A stretch of DNA of 64,000 nt from Sphingomonas morindae (GTDB lineage Bacteria > Pseudomonadota > Alphaproteobacteria > Sphingomonadales > Sphingomonadaceae). Numbering within the stretch: position 1 is the stretch's first letter; every line of letters starts with the position of its first letter. The translations under genes were made by a program, and so were the position numbers. Below, piece by piece: positions 1 to 9,258 of the stretch. Location of the stretch: contig NZ_CP084930.1 of the NCBI RefSeq assembly GCF_023822065.1, positions 1,380,001 to 1,444,000 of the forward strand, read 5' to 3'. The notes below the pieces were generated by a model. That model searched no databases. It had not been told where the DNA came from and was given only the letters and a program-made list of their open reading frames with translations.

Positions 1-1031
1 TCGACTTCCGCACCCAGGGCCGCGCCAATCTGGTGGCGGCGGCGGCGGGCGCGATCACCGCGCCGCTGTGTGCGCTCGCCGGGTTCGGCGTCTGGACGCT
101 GGTCGCGGCGCCGCTCGCCCTGTTCGGAACGCGCGCGCTGATGCTGGGGCTGCTCGGCCGCTGGTGGATCCGCCCGCGCTTCGCCATCGCCGGCGCGGGC
201 GATCTGCTCGCCTATGGCGGCACGGTGCTGGTGAGCGACATTCTCTGGTTCGTCCAGAACCAAGCCGATATCGTGATCGCCGGCCGGCATTTCGGCGCGG
301 CGGCGCTCGGCTGCTATTCCGAGGGCCTGTTCCTCACCCAGCTTCTCGTCAACAAGTTCGTGCCCGCGCTCAACGAGGTCGCCTTTCCCAGCTATGCCCG
401 GCTCCAGGCCGAGCAGGGCGCGGTGGGGGAGAGTTTCGCGCGCGCGGCGGGCGCGATCATGCTGGTGGCGCTGCCCTGCTATGCCGGGCTGGCGGCGACG
501 GCGGCGCCGCTGATCCTGGCGGTGATGGGCCCGCGCTGGGCGGACGCGATCCCGATCGTGCGCGTGCTCGCGCTCGCCATGCCCTTTGTGACGCTGCACA
601 TCCTCTACCCGCCCGCGACCAACGCGCTGGGCCGCCCCGGCATTGCCGCGCGCGCCACCGCGGCCGGCGCGGTGCTGCTGCCGCTCGCCTTTCTGGTCGG
701 CGTGCGCTTCGGGCCGGTCGGCATGGCGGCGGCGTGGCTGGCGACGATGCCGGTGCTGCTCGCCATCTCCACCTATTTGTCGCTGCCGGTGCTGGCGCTG
801 CCGGCGCGCCGGCTGGGCGCGCAGATCCTGCCGCCGTTGCTGGCGGCGACGCTGATGGGGCTCGCGGTGGCGCTGGCCGATCGGCTGCTGCCCGCGCTCG
901 GGCCCTGGCCGAGGCTGGGCCTGCTCGTGGCGTTGGGCGTCCTGAGCTATGGCGCGCTCGCCTGGCTGGTGGCGCGGCCGGTGGTGAGGACCGCCTTCGC
1001 CATGGTGCGCGGGCGCGGCGCGGCGGCCTGA
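1..1031 (+). CDS. Polysaccharide (Wzx/MOP-type) flippase, C-terminal part
   Basis: The gene is cut by the left edge of the window; the frame is open from base 3 and gives about 342 residues. The first visible residues (DFRTQGRANLV) resemble the cytoplasmic loop of oligosaccharide flippases of the MOP superfamily. The rest is a chain of hydrophobic helices, including the stretch VSDILWFVQNQADIVIAGR that is usual where the second half of such flippases begins. Family members move lipid-linked glycan units across the inner membrane for exopolysaccharide or O-antigen assembly. The remaining glycan genes would lie to the left of the window. The family is fairly certain; the substrate is unknown. 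Confidence 0.8.
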   Translation, partial: DFRTQGRANLVAAAAGAITAPLCALAGFGVWTLVAAPLALFGTRALMLGLLGRWWIRPRFAIAGAGDLLAYGGTVLVSDILWFVQNQADIVIAGRHFGAAALGCYSEGLFLTQLLVNKFVPALNEVAFPSYARLQAEQGAVGESFARAAGAIMLVALPCYAGLAATAAPLILAVMGPRWADAIPIVRVLALAMPFVTLHILYPPATNALGRPGIAARATAAGAVLLPLAFLVGVRFGPVGMAAAWLATMPVLLAISTYLSLPVLALPARRLGAQILPPLLAATLMGLAVALADRLLPALGPWPRLGLLVALGVLSYGALAWLVARPVVRTAFAMVRGRGAAA

Positions 1032-1055
1032 GCGCCCGCGCGACCGGCGCGCCGC

Positions 1056-1487
1056 CTAATTGCCCGCGATATAGTGACGCATCGCCTCGGCTTCGGCCTC
1101 GATCCGGTCGATCCGCAGCTTGACCAGATCGCCGATCGAGATGAAGCCGACCAGCGCCTCCCCCTCGATCACGGGCAGGTGCCGGATGCGGCGGTTGGTC
1201 ATCACCGCCAGCGCCGAAAGCAAGGGCGTGGTGGGGCTTACCGTCACCACCGGGCTCGTCATCACCTCGCCCACGCTGCGCGCGAGCAGGGCGGCGCCCT
1301 CGCGCGCCAGGCCATAGATGATATCGCGTTCCGAGATGATGCCGCTCACCCGGCCGACCTCGTCCAGCACCGGCATCGCGCCGATCCGCTGCTCGGCCAG
1401 CCGCGCCACCACCTCGGCGACGCGCTCATCGGCACGCGCCGATAGGATGGACTTGCCTTTCCGCTCCAAAATCGCTGCGACCGTCAT
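1056..1487 (-). CDS. CBS-domain protein
   Basis: This 143-residue protein is made almost entirely of two CBS motifs: residues about 8-62 (ILSARADERVAEVV to SERDIIYGLA) and about 75-130 (MTSPVVTVSPTTPL to FISIGDLVKLRID). CBS pairs bind adenine nucleotides such as AMP or ATP and act as energy sensors. Stand-alone versions like this are common in alphaproteobacteria and have no fixed partner. The ATG at 1487 was chosen because GAGGAGG lies just before it; the frame is open further upstream but has no ribosome site there. It converges on the flippase gene. Confidence 0.88.
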   Translation of the reverse strand: MTVAAILERKGKSILSARADERVAEVVARLAEQRIGAMPVLDEVGRVSGIISERDIIYGLAREGAALLARSVGEVMTSPVVTVSPTTPLLSALAVMTNRRIRHLPVIEGEALVGFISIGDLVKLRIDRIEAEAEAMRHYIAGN

Positions 1488-1560
1488 CGCCGCCTCCTCT
1501 CGTCCACCGGTCTGGCGCCGGCGCGGCGATGATCCCATGTATGGCGACGGAAGGAAAGCC

Positions 1561-1893
1561 ATGGCCGATCCTGAACCTGCCCCGCCACGGCCCGGCATCG
1601 CGAGCCAGGCGGCCTGGGCGCGCTATCGCCGCATCATGCGCGGCATGACCGCGCTCGCCCTGGTCTGCGTGCTGGTCGCGCTGGGGGTGCTGCGCGCGAG
1701 CGGGCCGCTGCATCTGCACGAGGCGATCGCCACCGCGCTCGGCGTCTTCTTCACGGTGCTGGTGGGCACCGGCCTGATGAGCCTCGCCTTCCTCTCCTCG
1801 GGCAGCGGGCACGACGCCGCCGCCGGCGCGGTCTTCACTCCCGAACGCCCGACGCGCAAACGCCGCCGTCCCGGCTGGGACGACGGCGTCTGA
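1561..1893 (+). CDS. Small two-helix membrane protein, unknown function
   Basis: A 110-residue protein with an acidic/proline-rich start, two hydrophobic helices (residues about 30-47 and 57-83) and a basic tail (PTRKRRRPGWDDGV). It resembles short conserved inner-membrane proteins of sphingomonads with no assigned role. The ATG at 1561 follows GGAAGG by a normal distance; an in-frame ATG at 1537 is possible. It is divergent from the CBS gene and converges on the DUF4167 gene. Confidence 0.7.
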   Translation: MADPEPAPPRPGIASQAAWARYRRIMRGMTALALVCVLVALGVLRASGPLHLHEAIATALGVFFTVLVGTGLMSLAFLSSGSGHDAAAGAVFTPERPTRKRRRPGWDDGV

Positions 1894-1927
1894 ATTCGCT
1901 TCCGCGCCGGAGCGCGGGCGCGGCGGC

Positions 1928-2641
1928 TCAGGCGGCGGCGACGCTGTCGCCACCCTCCTTCACCACGCGGCGGGTACGGCGCTTCTTGGGCGCAGGCTCG
2001 TCCCCGCCCTCGCCGGGCGCCTCGGCGGCGGCATGGCCGTTGGCGAGCGGCGGCGTCTGCGGCTCGGCCTCGGAGAAAGCGGGCGGCAACCGGTCCATCT
2101 CGAGCCGGGGCTGCTCGTCGCCGCCCTCGGGGCGACGGCTGCGGCGGCCACGGCGGTTGCGACGCGCCTCGCCTTCCTCGCTCGTGTCGGCGGCGATCGG
2201 CGCCTCGGCGCCATTGGCCGCCGGCGCGGCGACGGGCTCCGGTGCCGGCTCGTAGCGACGATCGGCGCGGGGTTCGCGGCGCGCCGGCGCGGGCCGCTCG
2301 AACTCGCCCTCCTCGCCGTCATTATCGTCGCGATCGCCATCGTCATAATCGAAATCGTCGCGCGGACGGCGCTGCTGGTTCTGCTCCTCGAAGCGCTGCC
2401 GGCTCTCGCCCAGAACGCGGAAATAATGATCGGCGAACTGCAGATAATATTCGGTCATCACGCGATCGCCCTGCATCTGGGCGTCGCGCGCGAGATTCTT
2501 GTACTTCTCGTGAAGCTGGGCGGCGTTGCCGCGCGCCCGGTTATCGATCCGATTGCCCCGGTCCGAGCCATTACCCGCGCCGTTACGCACCTGCGGGCCG
2601 CCGCGGCCACGGCGGCGGCCGTTCTGCCGATTGTTGATCAA
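1928..2641 (-). CDS. DUF4167 protein (alphaproteobacterial, probably nucleic-acid associated)
   Basis: A 237-residue protein. The N-terminal third is the conserved DUF4167 block: a basic start NNRQNGRRRGRGG, then a helix with HEKYKNLARDAQMQGD and YYLQFADHYFRVL. The remainder is low-complexity, rich in Arg, Glu, Asp, Pro and Ala, ending in a basic cluster (KKRRTRRVVKEG). The family has no proven biochemical function; its composition suggests RNA or ribosome association. No ATG or GTG is available upstream before the stop at 2669-2671, so the start is most likely the TTG at 2641, preceded by GAGGA ten bases away. It lies downstream of prmC on the same strand, a recurrent order in alphaproteobacteria. 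Confidence 0.85.
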   Translation of the reverse strand: MINNRQNGRRRGRGGPQVRNGAGNGSDRGNRIDNRARGNAAQLHEKYKNLARDAQMQGDRVMTEYYLQFADHYFRVLGESRQRFEEQNQQRRPRDDFDYDDGDRDDNDGEEGEFERPAPARREPRADRRYEPAPEPVAAPAANGAEAPIAADTSEEGEARRNRRGRRSRRPEGGDEQPRLEMDRLPPAFSEAEPQTPPLANGHAAAEAPGEGGDEPAPKKRRTRRVVKEGGDSVAAA

Positions 2642-2944
2642 CGTCTGCTGGTCCTCGTCACTGGTGGACTAAGCTCACCGCTCCTGCCGGAAATCCCCTC
2701 CGGCTCACCCTCCGGAACATCCGGACGGTCGGTTTCGCCGATCGCACAGCGTGCGCAGGGCCATCCGGGAGCCGGAACTCCCAGCCCGCGTCCCGCCGGG
2801 GTGGCGGCCGCCAAAGGCTACGGCTTGGGGTCGGGGCGCGCCATGTGCGCGAAAAACACCTCGCGCAGACATCGGCCACTCGCTGACCCCCGATGCCCCA
2901 TGTAGTGTGGGAAGGTTACGAAACCAAGCACATTCTCGCGAAAA
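2642..2944 (-). other. Gene-free stretch: long leader before the DUF4167 gene
   Basis: About 300 bases between the stop of prmC and the TTG start of the DUF4167 gene, both on the minus strand. The short open frames here have no ribosome site and no recognisable sequence. GC-rich inverted segments built on CCGGAGGG / CCCTCCGG are present around 2695-2730. This is the longest non-coding stretch in the window and presumably holds the promoter and leader of the DUF4167 gene. No known riboswitch was recognised. Confidence 0.5.
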
Positions 2945-3769
2945 TCAACCTGTGATGGCAAGGCAGCGGGCATGTCCGGCGAGATCGTGACGCACCGCCA
3001 CGCTCAGGCCCTGCGCCCGCGCCAGCGCCGCCACGGCATCCGCTTGGGACCAGCCGATTTCCACGCAGGCGACCCCGGCCGGCGCCAGCTGCGCCGGGAG
3101 CAGCGGCAGCAGCGCGCGATAGGCGTCCAGCCCGTCTTCCCCGGCGAACAGCGCGCCGTGCGGCTCATGCTCCACCACGTCGCGGGGCAGGGTCTCGCCC
3201 GTGCCGATATAGGGCGGGTTGCACAGGATGAGATCGAACCGATCGCCCGTGCCGCTCCAGTCGCCGGCGCGGATCTCGGCGCGCGCGGAGAGGCCGAGCG
3301 CGGCGGCATTGGCGGCGGCGGTGGCGAGCGCCGCCTCGGCGCGATCGATCCCGACGCCGCGCGCGGCCGGCCAGTGGCGCAGCGCCGCCAGCAGCAGCGC
3401 GCCCGAGCCGGTGCCGAGATCGAGGATGGTGCGCGGCCCGGCGCTTCCCGCGAAATGCGCGATCGCGGCTTCGATCAGCGTCTCGCTGTCCGGCCGCGGG
3501 ATCAGCACGCCCGGCCCCACCGCCAGGTGCATGTCCCAGAAATCGCGGCCGCCCACGATATAGGCGATCGGCTCGCCGGCGGCGCGCCGGGCGAGCCGCG
3601 CGGCGAAGCCGTCGGGCACCGGTCCGTCCGCGCCGAGGAGCAGCGTCTCGCGCTCGATGCCGAGCGCGTCGGCCATCAGCAGCTCGGCGTCGAGCCGGGG
3701 CGTGGCGCTGCATGCGGCGAGCTGGGCGGCGGCGCGGCGCAGTGCGGCGCGGCGCCCCTCAGCCGGCAT
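2945..3769 (-). CDS. prmC: Release factor glutamine N5-methyltransferase
   Basis: PrmC (HemK) methylates the glutamine of the GGQ motif in class I release factors using S-adenosylmethionine. The 274-residue product has the N-terminal helical substrate domain (1-70), the SAM-binding motif DLGTGSGA at 117-124 and the catalytic NPPY at 184-187. Its substrate gene prfA lies immediately upstream; the two frames overlap by 11 bases, so translation is probably coupled. Length and motif order match the family. Confidence 0.96.
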   Translation of the reverse strand: MPAEGRRAALRRAAAQLAACSATPRLDAELLMADALGIERETLLLGADGPVPDGFAARLARRAAGEPIAYIVGGRDFWDMHLAVGPGVLIPRPDSETLIEAAIAHFAGSAGPRTILDLGTGSGALLLAALRHWPAARGVGIDRAEAALATAAANAAALGLSARAEIRAGDWSGTGDRFDLILCNPPYIGTGETLPRDVVEHEPHGALFAGEDGLDAYRALLPLLPAQLAPAGVACVEIGWSQADAVAALARAQGLSVAVRHDLAGHARCLAITG

Positions 3770-4835
3770 CCAGCGCGGCGAGCCGGCCCGCCTCGTCCTC
3801 GGCGATGAGCGCGCCGATCAGCTCGTCCATCTGCCCCTCCAGGATTTCGGGAAGGCGGTGGAGGGTGAGGCCGATGCGATGATCGGTCACGCGGCCCTGG
3901 GGAAAATTATAGGTGCGGATCCGCTCCGAGCGATCGCCCGAACCGACCATGGAGCGGCGCGCGCCGGCCCGCTCGGAGGCGAGCCGCTCGCGCTCCAGCT
4001 CGTACAGCCGTGCGCGCAGCACCTTCATCGCCTTGGCCTTGTTCTTGTGCTGGCTCTTCTCGTCCTGCTGGCTCACCACCAGGCCCGAGGGCAGATGGGT
4101 GATGCGCACCGCGGAATCGGTGGTGTTGACCGATTGGCCGCCCGGCCCGGACGAGCGGAACACATCGATGCGCAGATCCTTGTCGTCGATCTGCACGTCC
4201 ACATCCTCGGCCTCGGGCAGCACCGCCACCGTCGCCGCCGAGGTGTGGATGCGGCCGCCGCTCTCGGTCACGGGCACGCGCTGCACGCGGTGCACCCCGC
4301 TCTCGAACTTCAGCCGGGCGAACACGCCCTGGCCGGTGACGCTGGCGACCACTTCCTTGAAGCCGCCCAGCTCGGCCGCGCTGGCCGAGATCAGCTCCAC
4401 CCGCCAGCCATGCTGCTCGGCATAGCGGCCATACATGCGGAACAGATCGCCCGCGAACAGGGCGGCCTCGTCGCCCCCGGTCCCGGCGCGGATCTCGAGT
4501 ATGGCCGAACGCTGGTCCGCCGCGTCGCGCGGCAACAGGCTGAGCGCGAGCTGGCGCTCGGCATCGGGCAGGCGCTCGCGCAGCGCCGCCGCTTCCTCGG
4601 CCGCCATGGCGCGGATCTCGGGATCGGGATCGCCGTCCATGCCGGCCAGCACCGCCAGCTCGGCGCGCAGCCGGCGCACCTCGGCGGCGGCCACCGCGAC
4701 CGGCTCGATCTCGGCATAATCGCGCGACAGCTGAACGAATTGCTCGGCGGCGAGGTCGCCGCGCGCCATGGCGGCGGCCAGCTCGTCGCGCCGCGCCTCG
4801 ATCGCGGCGATCCGCTCCGACGTGATCGTAACCAT
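3759..4835 (-). CDS. prfA: Peptide chain release factor 1
   Basis: RF1 reads UAA and UAG stop codons and triggers peptide release. The 358-residue protein has the tripeptide anticodon element PVT at 188-190 (RF1 type, not the SPF of RF2) and the catalytic GGQ at 232-234, followed by conserved [15 protein letters not shown] and the [10 protein letters not shown] segment. The ATG at 4835 overlaps the hisS stop by one base (TGATG). Nine further upstream codons are open, but the family start matches MVTITSERI. Confidence 0.97.
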   Translation of the reverse strand: MVTITSERIAAIEARRDELAAAMARGDLAAEQFVQLSRDYAEIEPVAVAAAEVRRLRAELAVLAGMDGDPDPEIRAMAAEEAAALRERLPDAERQLALSLLPRDAADQRSAILEIRAGTGGDEAALFAGDLFRMYGRYAEQHGWRVELISASAAELGGFKEVVASVTGQGVFARLKFESGVHRVQRVPVTESGGRIHTSAATVAVLPEAEDVDVQIDDKDLRIDVFRSSGPGGQSVNTTDSAVRITHLPSGLVVSQQDEKSQHKNKAKAMKVLRARLYELERERLASERAGARRSMVGSGDRSERIRTYNFPQGRVTDHRIGLTLHRLPEILEGQMDELIGALIAEDEAGRLAALDAG

Positions 4836-6091
4836 CAGCCGCGCGTCTCGAGCCCGACCCATTCGGCCAGGCGATCCAGCGGCACCGCCGCCTGCTCGCC
4901 GGTGTCGAGCCGTTTCACCGCCGCCTCGCCGCGCGCCAGCTCGTCCTCGCCGAGGATGACGGCGAAGCGCGCGCCGGCGGCGTCCGCCTTCTGCATGCGC
5001 CGCTTCATATTGCCCTTATACGCCATGTCGCAGGCCAGACCCGCGCGGCGCAGCGCGGCGAGGATGCCGCCCGCCGCCGCCTCGCCCGCCGCGCCCATCG
5101 GCACCACCGCCACGTCGATCCCCGGCGCGGCCGGCGCGTCGATCAGCATCGCCAGCCGCTCGATCCCCGCCGCCCAGCCGACGCCCGGCGTGGCCGGGCC
5201 ACCCAGCGCCTCGATCAGCCCGTCATAGCGGCCGCCCGCCAGCACCGTGCCCTGCGCGCCCAGCCGATCGGTCACGAACTCAAAGGCGGTATGGCGATAA
5301 TAATCGAGCCCGCGCACCAGCCGCGCATTGCGCGTCCAGGCGACACCGGCCGCGTCCAGCCCGCGCGTCACCGTCTCGAAGAAGAGCGCCGCCTCGTCAG
5401 TCAGGAAGCCGTCGATACCGGGCGCCGAGTCCGCCACGGGGCGGTCGCGCGGGTCCTTGGAATCGAGGATGCGCAGCGGGTTCTTCTCCAGCCGGACCAG
5501 GCTCTCCTCCGAAAGCTGGTCGCGATGCGCGGCGAAATGGGCGACCAGCGCCGCGCGCCAGGCATCGCGGGTCGGCTGGTCGCCGAGCGTGTTGAGCTCC
5601 AGCGTCACCCCCGCGATGCCGAGCGTGCGCAGCAACTGATCGGCCATAGCGAGCAGCTCGATGTCCGCCTGCGGCTCGGCCGCGCCGATGATCTCGGCGT
5701 CGATCTGATGAAATTGCCGGTAGCGTCCCTTTTGGGGACGCTCATAGCGGAAGACCGGGCCGTGCGTGGCGAGCTTGAGCGGCACGAATTGCTGCCAGCC
5801 TTCGCTCAGAAAGGCGCGCGCGAGGCCGGCGGTGAATTCCGGCCGCAGCGTGATGGAGTCGCCCCCGCGATCAGTGAAGCTGTACATCTCCTTGGAGACG
5901 ACGTCGGTGGTTTCGCCGATGGAGCGGGCGAAAACCGCGGTTTGCTCGATCACCGGCACCGCCACCGGCGCGAAACCGTAGAGGCGCGAAACCTGGGCGA
6001 AGGCGGTCGTCACGGCCTGGTGCCGGCGTACCGCCTCGCCCAGCAGATCCTGCGTGCCACGAATGGGGTGGGGAATATCGGCCCGGCTCAT
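4835..6091 (-). CDS. hisS: Histidyl-tRNA synthetase
   Basis: Class II synthetase charging tRNA-His. The 418-residue chain has motif 1 around residues 40-70, motif 2 ([20 protein letters not shown]) near 115-130, the histidine-specific LVRGLDYY and AGGRYDGL signatures, motif 3 ([11 protein letters not shown]), and a C-terminal alpha/beta anticodon domain. It is the first gene of the minus-strand run hisS-prfA-prmC. Its promoter must lie in the 106 bases shared with the divergent ppa gene. Confidence 0.97.
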   Translation of the reverse strand: MSRADIPHPIRGTQDLLGEAVRRHQAVTTAFAQVSRLYGFAPVAVPVIEQTAVFARSIGETTDVVSKEMYSFTDRGGDSITLRPEFTAGLARAFLSEGWQQFVPLKLATHGPVFRYERPQKGRYRQFHQIDAEIIGAAEPQADIELLAMADQLLRTLGIAGVTLELNTLGDQPTRDAWRAALVAHFAAHRDQLSEESLVRLEKNPLRILDSKDPRDRPVADSAPGIDGFLTDEAALFFETVTRGLDAAGVAWTRNARLVRGLDYYRHTAFEFVTDRLGAQGTVLAGGRYDGLIEALGGPATPGVGWAAGIERLAMLIDAPAAPGIDVAVVPMGAAGEAAAGGILAALRRAGLACDMAYKGNMKRRMQKADAAGARFAVILGEDELARGEAAVKRLDTGEQAAVPLDRLAEWVGLETRG

Positions 6092-6197
6092 AGCGGCGGC
6101 GTCCTAAAGGAAAATATGGAACGGGAAAATAGCTTCGCACATGCACAAAAGAGCCGCTTGTCCGGCCCCCGCCCGGCAAGCTATGTCCGGCAGCGCT

Positions 6198-6767
6198 ATG
6201 AACATCGATCTCATCCCCATCGGGACCAACCCGCCCCACGAGCTCAACGTCATCATCGAGGTGCCGGTCGGCGGCGAGCCGGTGAAATATGAGTTCGACA
6301 AGAAGTCCGGCGCGCTGTTCGTCGACCGGATCCTCCACACGCCGATGCGCTACCCGGCCAATTACGGCTTCGTGCCGCACACCCTCTCGCCCGATGGCGA
6401 CCCGCTCGACGCGCTCGTCGTCGCGCGCTCGCCCTTCATCCCGGGCTCGGTGGTGCGCGTGCGGCCGGTCGCCGTGCTCAAGCTCGAGGACGAGGCCGGC
6501 GGCGACGAGAAGCTGCTCGCCGTGCCGGCGGACGCCACCTTCCCTTATTATTCCAAGGTCGGCGAGCGTAACGATCTGCCCGAGATCGTGATGCAGCAGA
6601 TCGAGCATTTCTTCACCCACTACAAGGATCTCGAGCCGAAGAAGTGGGTGCGCGTCGGCTCGTGGGGCGATGCCGAGGAAGCGCGCCGCATCGTCGTCGA
6701 GGCGATCGAACTGGCCGCCAAGAAGCGCGCCGAACACGGCACCGACGCCGGCGTGAAGCAACTCTGA
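6198..6767 (+). CDS. ppa: Inorganic pyrophosphatase (family I)
   Basis: Soluble hexamer-type pyrophosphatase that hydrolyses PPi to phosphate. The 189-residue product carries the family signature DPLDALV (aspartates binding the metals) and the upstream YEFDKKSGALFVDRIL substrate-binding segment. Length is close to the usual 175-190. The ATG at 6198 begins MNIDLIPIG, the usual family start; an ATG at 6183 is in frame. The gene is divergent from hisS. Confidence 0.96.
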   Translation: MNIDLIPIGTNPPHELNVIIEVPVGGEPVKYEFDKKSGALFVDRILHTPMRYPANYGFVPHTLSPDGDPLDALVVARSPFIPGSVVRVRPVAVLKLEDEAGGDEKLLAVPADATFPYYSKVGERNDLPEIVMQQIEHFFTHYKDLEPKKWVRVGSWGDAEEARRIVVEAIELAAKKRAEHGTDAGVKQL

Positions 6768-6819
6768 TCCGGCGCCCGGCGCGCCGCTATATGTAGAATC
6801 CGAAATATGTGAAATCTGA

Positions 6820-6849
6820 CCGCCGCGCTCTGGACCTGGGGCGCGGCGG
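6820..6849 (+). terminator. GC-rich hairpin after ppa
   Basis: Stem CCGCCGCGC (6820-6828) pairs with GCGCGGCGG (6841-6849) around a 12-base loop. No T run follows. It may end ppa transcription or simply shape the leader of the next gene. Confidence 0.3.
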
Positions 6850-6856
6850 ACGGCAT

Positions 6857-6878
6857 CCCTGGCTGATAACCGCCAGGG
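6857..6878 (+). promoter_or_regulatory. Hairpin covering part of a ribosome-binding site
   Basis: CCCTGGC (6857-6863) pairs with GCCAGGG (6872-6878) over an 8-base loop. The 3' arm contains most of the AGGGAG ribosome-binding sequence of the M61 peptidase gene starting at 6892, so the fold could limit translation. A regulatory role is inferred only from position. Confidence 0.3.
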
Positions 6879-6891
6879 AGACCCCCGACAG

Positions 6892-8820
6892 ATGACCCGC
6901 TTCGCCCGTGCGCTCGCCAGCGCCGCGCTCTTCGCTCTCGCCGCGCCGCTCGCGGCCCAACAGCCCGCCACCAACAGCCTGCCCCAGCCGCTGCCGATCC
7001 CGGATACGATCCCGGCGGCGCAGGATACGCCCTATCCCGGCACCATCCGCCTGGCGGTCGACGCCAGCGACACCAGCCAGGGCATCTTCAAGGTGCGCGA
7101 GACGATCCCCGTCGCCGCCGCCGGGCCGCTGGTGCTGCTCTACCCGCAATGGATCCCCGGCACCCACAGCCCCACCGGGCCGATCTCCAAGCTGGCGGGG
7201 CTGCGCTTCACCGGCAACGGCCAGGTCATCCCGTGGACGCGCGACAAATACGATGTCTATGCCTTCCATCTCGACGTGCCCGCGGGCGTGACGAGCGTCG
7301 AGGCCGTGTTCGACTATCTCTCGCCGACCGATGACAATCAGGGCGGGCTGGTGATGACCCCGGACATGCTCAACCTGGATTGGAGCGCCATGTCGCTCTA
7401 CCCGGCGGGCCATTTCGTCCGCCGCATCCTGGTGAGCCCAAGCGTCTCCTACCCCGCCGGCTGGAAGTCGGCGAGCGCGCTGATCCCGGGCCTGTCGGGC
7501 GACAAGGTCGCCTATCCCACGGTGGATTACGAGACGCTGGTCGATTCGCCCGCCATGGCCGGCCGCTATGCCCGGTCCGAGCCGCTCTCGCCCAAGGTCA
7601 ATCTGAACATCATCGCCGATCGCCCGGACCAGCTGGTGATCAAGCCGGAGCAGCTCAAGCCGCATAAGGAGCTGGTCGTGCAGGCGCGCAAGCTGTTCGG
7701 CGCCGAGCATTACGATCATTACGACTTCCTCTTCTGGCTGTCCGACACGATGGGCGGCCAGGGGCTGGAGCATCACCGCTCCTCGGAAGACGGCGTCGAC
7801 GGCGATTATTTCACCGATTGGGATGGCGCGATCCGCGATCGCAACCTGCTGCCGCACGAATATACCCATAGCTGGGACGGCAAATTCCGGCGCGGCGCCG
7901 ATCTCTGGACGCCCGATTACCGCCAGCCCATGGGCGACAGCCTGCTCTGGGTCTATGAGGGCCAGACCCAATATTGGGGCTATATCCTCCAGGCGCGCTC
8001 GGGCCTCGTCAGCAAGGCCGATACGCTGGATCAGCTCGCCGCCACCGCCGCCTATTACCAGAACTCGCCCGCCAAGACGTGGCGCACGGTGGTGGATACC
8101 ACCAATGATCCCACCATGTCGCAGCGCCGCCCGCTCGGCTGGCGCAACTATCAATGGTCGGAAGATTATTACGAGGCCGGCAAGCTGGTGTGGCTCGATG
8201 CGGACCAGCTGATCCGCGAGAAGACCGGGGGCAAGAAATCGCTCGACGATTTCGCACGGCTCTTCTTCGGCATGCGCGATGGCGATTGGGGCGTGCTCAC
8301 CTATCGCTTCGAGGATGTCGTCGATACGCTCAACAAGGTCATGCCCTATGATTGGGCGAGCTTCCTGAAGGAGCGCATCTATGCGGTGCGCGATCAGGCG
8401 CCGCTCGATTGGATCACGCGCGGCGGCTATAAGCTCGTCTATACCGATACGCCGGGGGCGGCCTGGAAGGCCGGCGAAACCCGCCGCAAGATGAAGGATT
8501 TCAGCTACTCGATCGGGTTCGCCGTGGGCCGCGAGGGCCGGCTCGCCTCGGTCGCCTGGGATAGCCCCGCCTTCAAGGCCGGCCTCACCCAGGGCACCAA
8601 GCTGCTGGCGGTGAACGGCCACAGCTATGACGACGACCAGCTCAAGGTGGCGATCGTCGCGGCGCAGACCAGCAAGGCGCCAATCCGCTTCGTGATCCTG
8701 CAGAATGATCAGGTCCGCACGATCGACATCCCTTATGCGGGCGGCCTGCGCTACCCGCATCTGGAAAAGACCGGCAAGGGCGAGGGCGGCCTCGACAAGC
8801 TGCTCGCCCCCAAGGCCTGA
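6892..8820 (+). CDS. M61-family metallopeptidase with C-terminal PDZ domain, exported
   Basis: A 642-residue zinc peptidase of the glycyl-aminopeptidase (M61) type. A signal peptide of about 22 residues ends LAAPLAAQQ. A beta-rich N-terminal domain is followed by the catalytic helix HEYTH (His322, Glu323, His326) and the downstream glutamate in VYEGQTQYWG (Glu356), the expected third zinc ligand. The last 120 residues form a PDZ-like domain (SIGFAVGREGRLASVAWDSPAFKAGLTQGTKLLAVNG). Family members cleave N-terminal Gly or Ala and act in the periplasm. The substrate here is unknown. AGGGAG precedes the start. Confidence 0.93.
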   Translation: MTRFARALASAALFALAAPLAAQQPATNSLPQPLPIPDTIPAAQDTPYPGTIRLAVDASDTSQGIFKVRETIPVAAAGPLVLLYPQWIPGTHSPTGPISKLAGLRFTGNGQVIPWTRDKYDVYAFHLDVPAGVTSVEAVFDYLSPTDDNQGGLVMTPDMLNLDWSAMSLYPAGHFVRRILVSPSVSYPAGWKSASALIPGLSGDKVAYPTVDYETLVDSPAMAGRYARSEPLSPKVNLNIIADRPDQLVIKPEQLKPHKELVVQARKLFGAEHYDHYDFLFWLSDTMGGQGLEHHRSSEDGVDGDYFTDWDGAIRDRNLLPHEYTHSWDGKFRRGADLWTPDYRQPMGDSLLWVYEGQTQYWGYILQARSGLVSKADTLDQLAATAAYYQNSPAKTWRTVVDTTNDPTMSQRRPLGWRNYQWSEDYYEAGKLVWLDADQLIREKTGGKKSLDDFARLFFGMRDGDWGVLTYRFEDVVDTLNKVMPYDWASFLKERIYAVRDQAPLDWITRGGYKLVYTDTPGAAWKAGETRRKMKDFSYSIGFAVGREGRLASVAWDSPAFKAGLTQGTKLLAVNGHSYDDDQLKVAIVAAQTSKAPIRFVILQNDQVRTIDIPYAGGLRYPHLEKTGKGEGGLDKLLAPKA

Positions 8821-8826
8821 TCCACC

Positions 8827-8858
8827 CCGCCCGCGCGCCTGTGCCGGCGCGCGGGCGG
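8827..8858. terminator. Perfect 13-bp hairpin between convergent genes
   Basis: CCGCCCGCGCGCC (8827-8839) pairs perfectly with GGCGCGCGGGCGG (8846-8858) over a 6-base loop. It sits between the M61 peptidase stop and the convergent SMR gene stop. It lacks a T run, so it could be a weak bidirectional terminator or a transcript-end stabiliser. Confidence 0.45.
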
Positions 8859-8882
8859 CCCCGCGGCGCGCGCGCCGCCACC

Positions 8883-9197
8883 TCAGCCCGCCAGGCGCAG
8901 CCCCGCGACGCAGGCGATCAGGCCCGCGATCAGCGCCATCCGCGCGGCGCCCAGCGGTTCGCCGAAGCAGAGCGCGCCCACCAGCACCGTGCCCAGCGCG
9001 CCGATCCCGCCCCACACCGCATAGGCGGTGCCCATCGGGATGGTGCGCGCCGCCCATTCCAGCGCGCCCATGCTCAGCGTCACCGAGGCGAGGAAGCCGG
9101 CGGTCCAGCCGATATTGCGGAACCCATCCACGAAGCGCAGGCAGGTGGTGAAGCCGACTTCGCCCAGCCCCCCGATGATGAGCAGCACCCAGGCCAT
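8883..9197 (-). CDS. Small multidrug resistance (SMR) family transporter
   Basis: A 104-residue protein with four hydrophobic helices. Glu13 in GGLGEVGFTTCLR corresponds to the essential membrane glutamate of EmrE/SugE-type proteins, and PMGTAYAVWGGIGALGT is the family signature. SMR proteins work as dimers exchanging protons for cationic compounds such as quaternary ammonium or guanidinium. A single gene implies a homodimer. CAGGAG sits seven bases before the ATG. It is divergent from the DUF1345 gene. Confidence 0.92.
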   Translation of the reverse strand: MAWVLLIIGGLGEVGFTTCLRFVDGFRNIGWTAGFLASVTLSMGALEWAARTIPMGTAYAVWGGIGALGTVLVGALCFGEPLGAARMALIAGLIACVAGLRLAG

Positions 9198-9258
9198 CGT
9201 CCAACTCCTGACGAAATTGTCACATGCGCCGGCCGCGCCGCCGCCTATGCTCGCCGCC

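Noticed and set aside
2658-2879. 73-codon minus-strand frame in the DUF4167 leader
   Set aside because: No ribosome site and no recognisable sequence; composition is like other chance frames here.
6787-9197. Minus-strand frame of about 800 codons opposite the M61 peptidase
   Set aside because: It is an antisense artefact: the plus strand has a signal peptide, HExxH and PDZ domain. Only the separate SMR frame at 8883-9197 is real on this strand.
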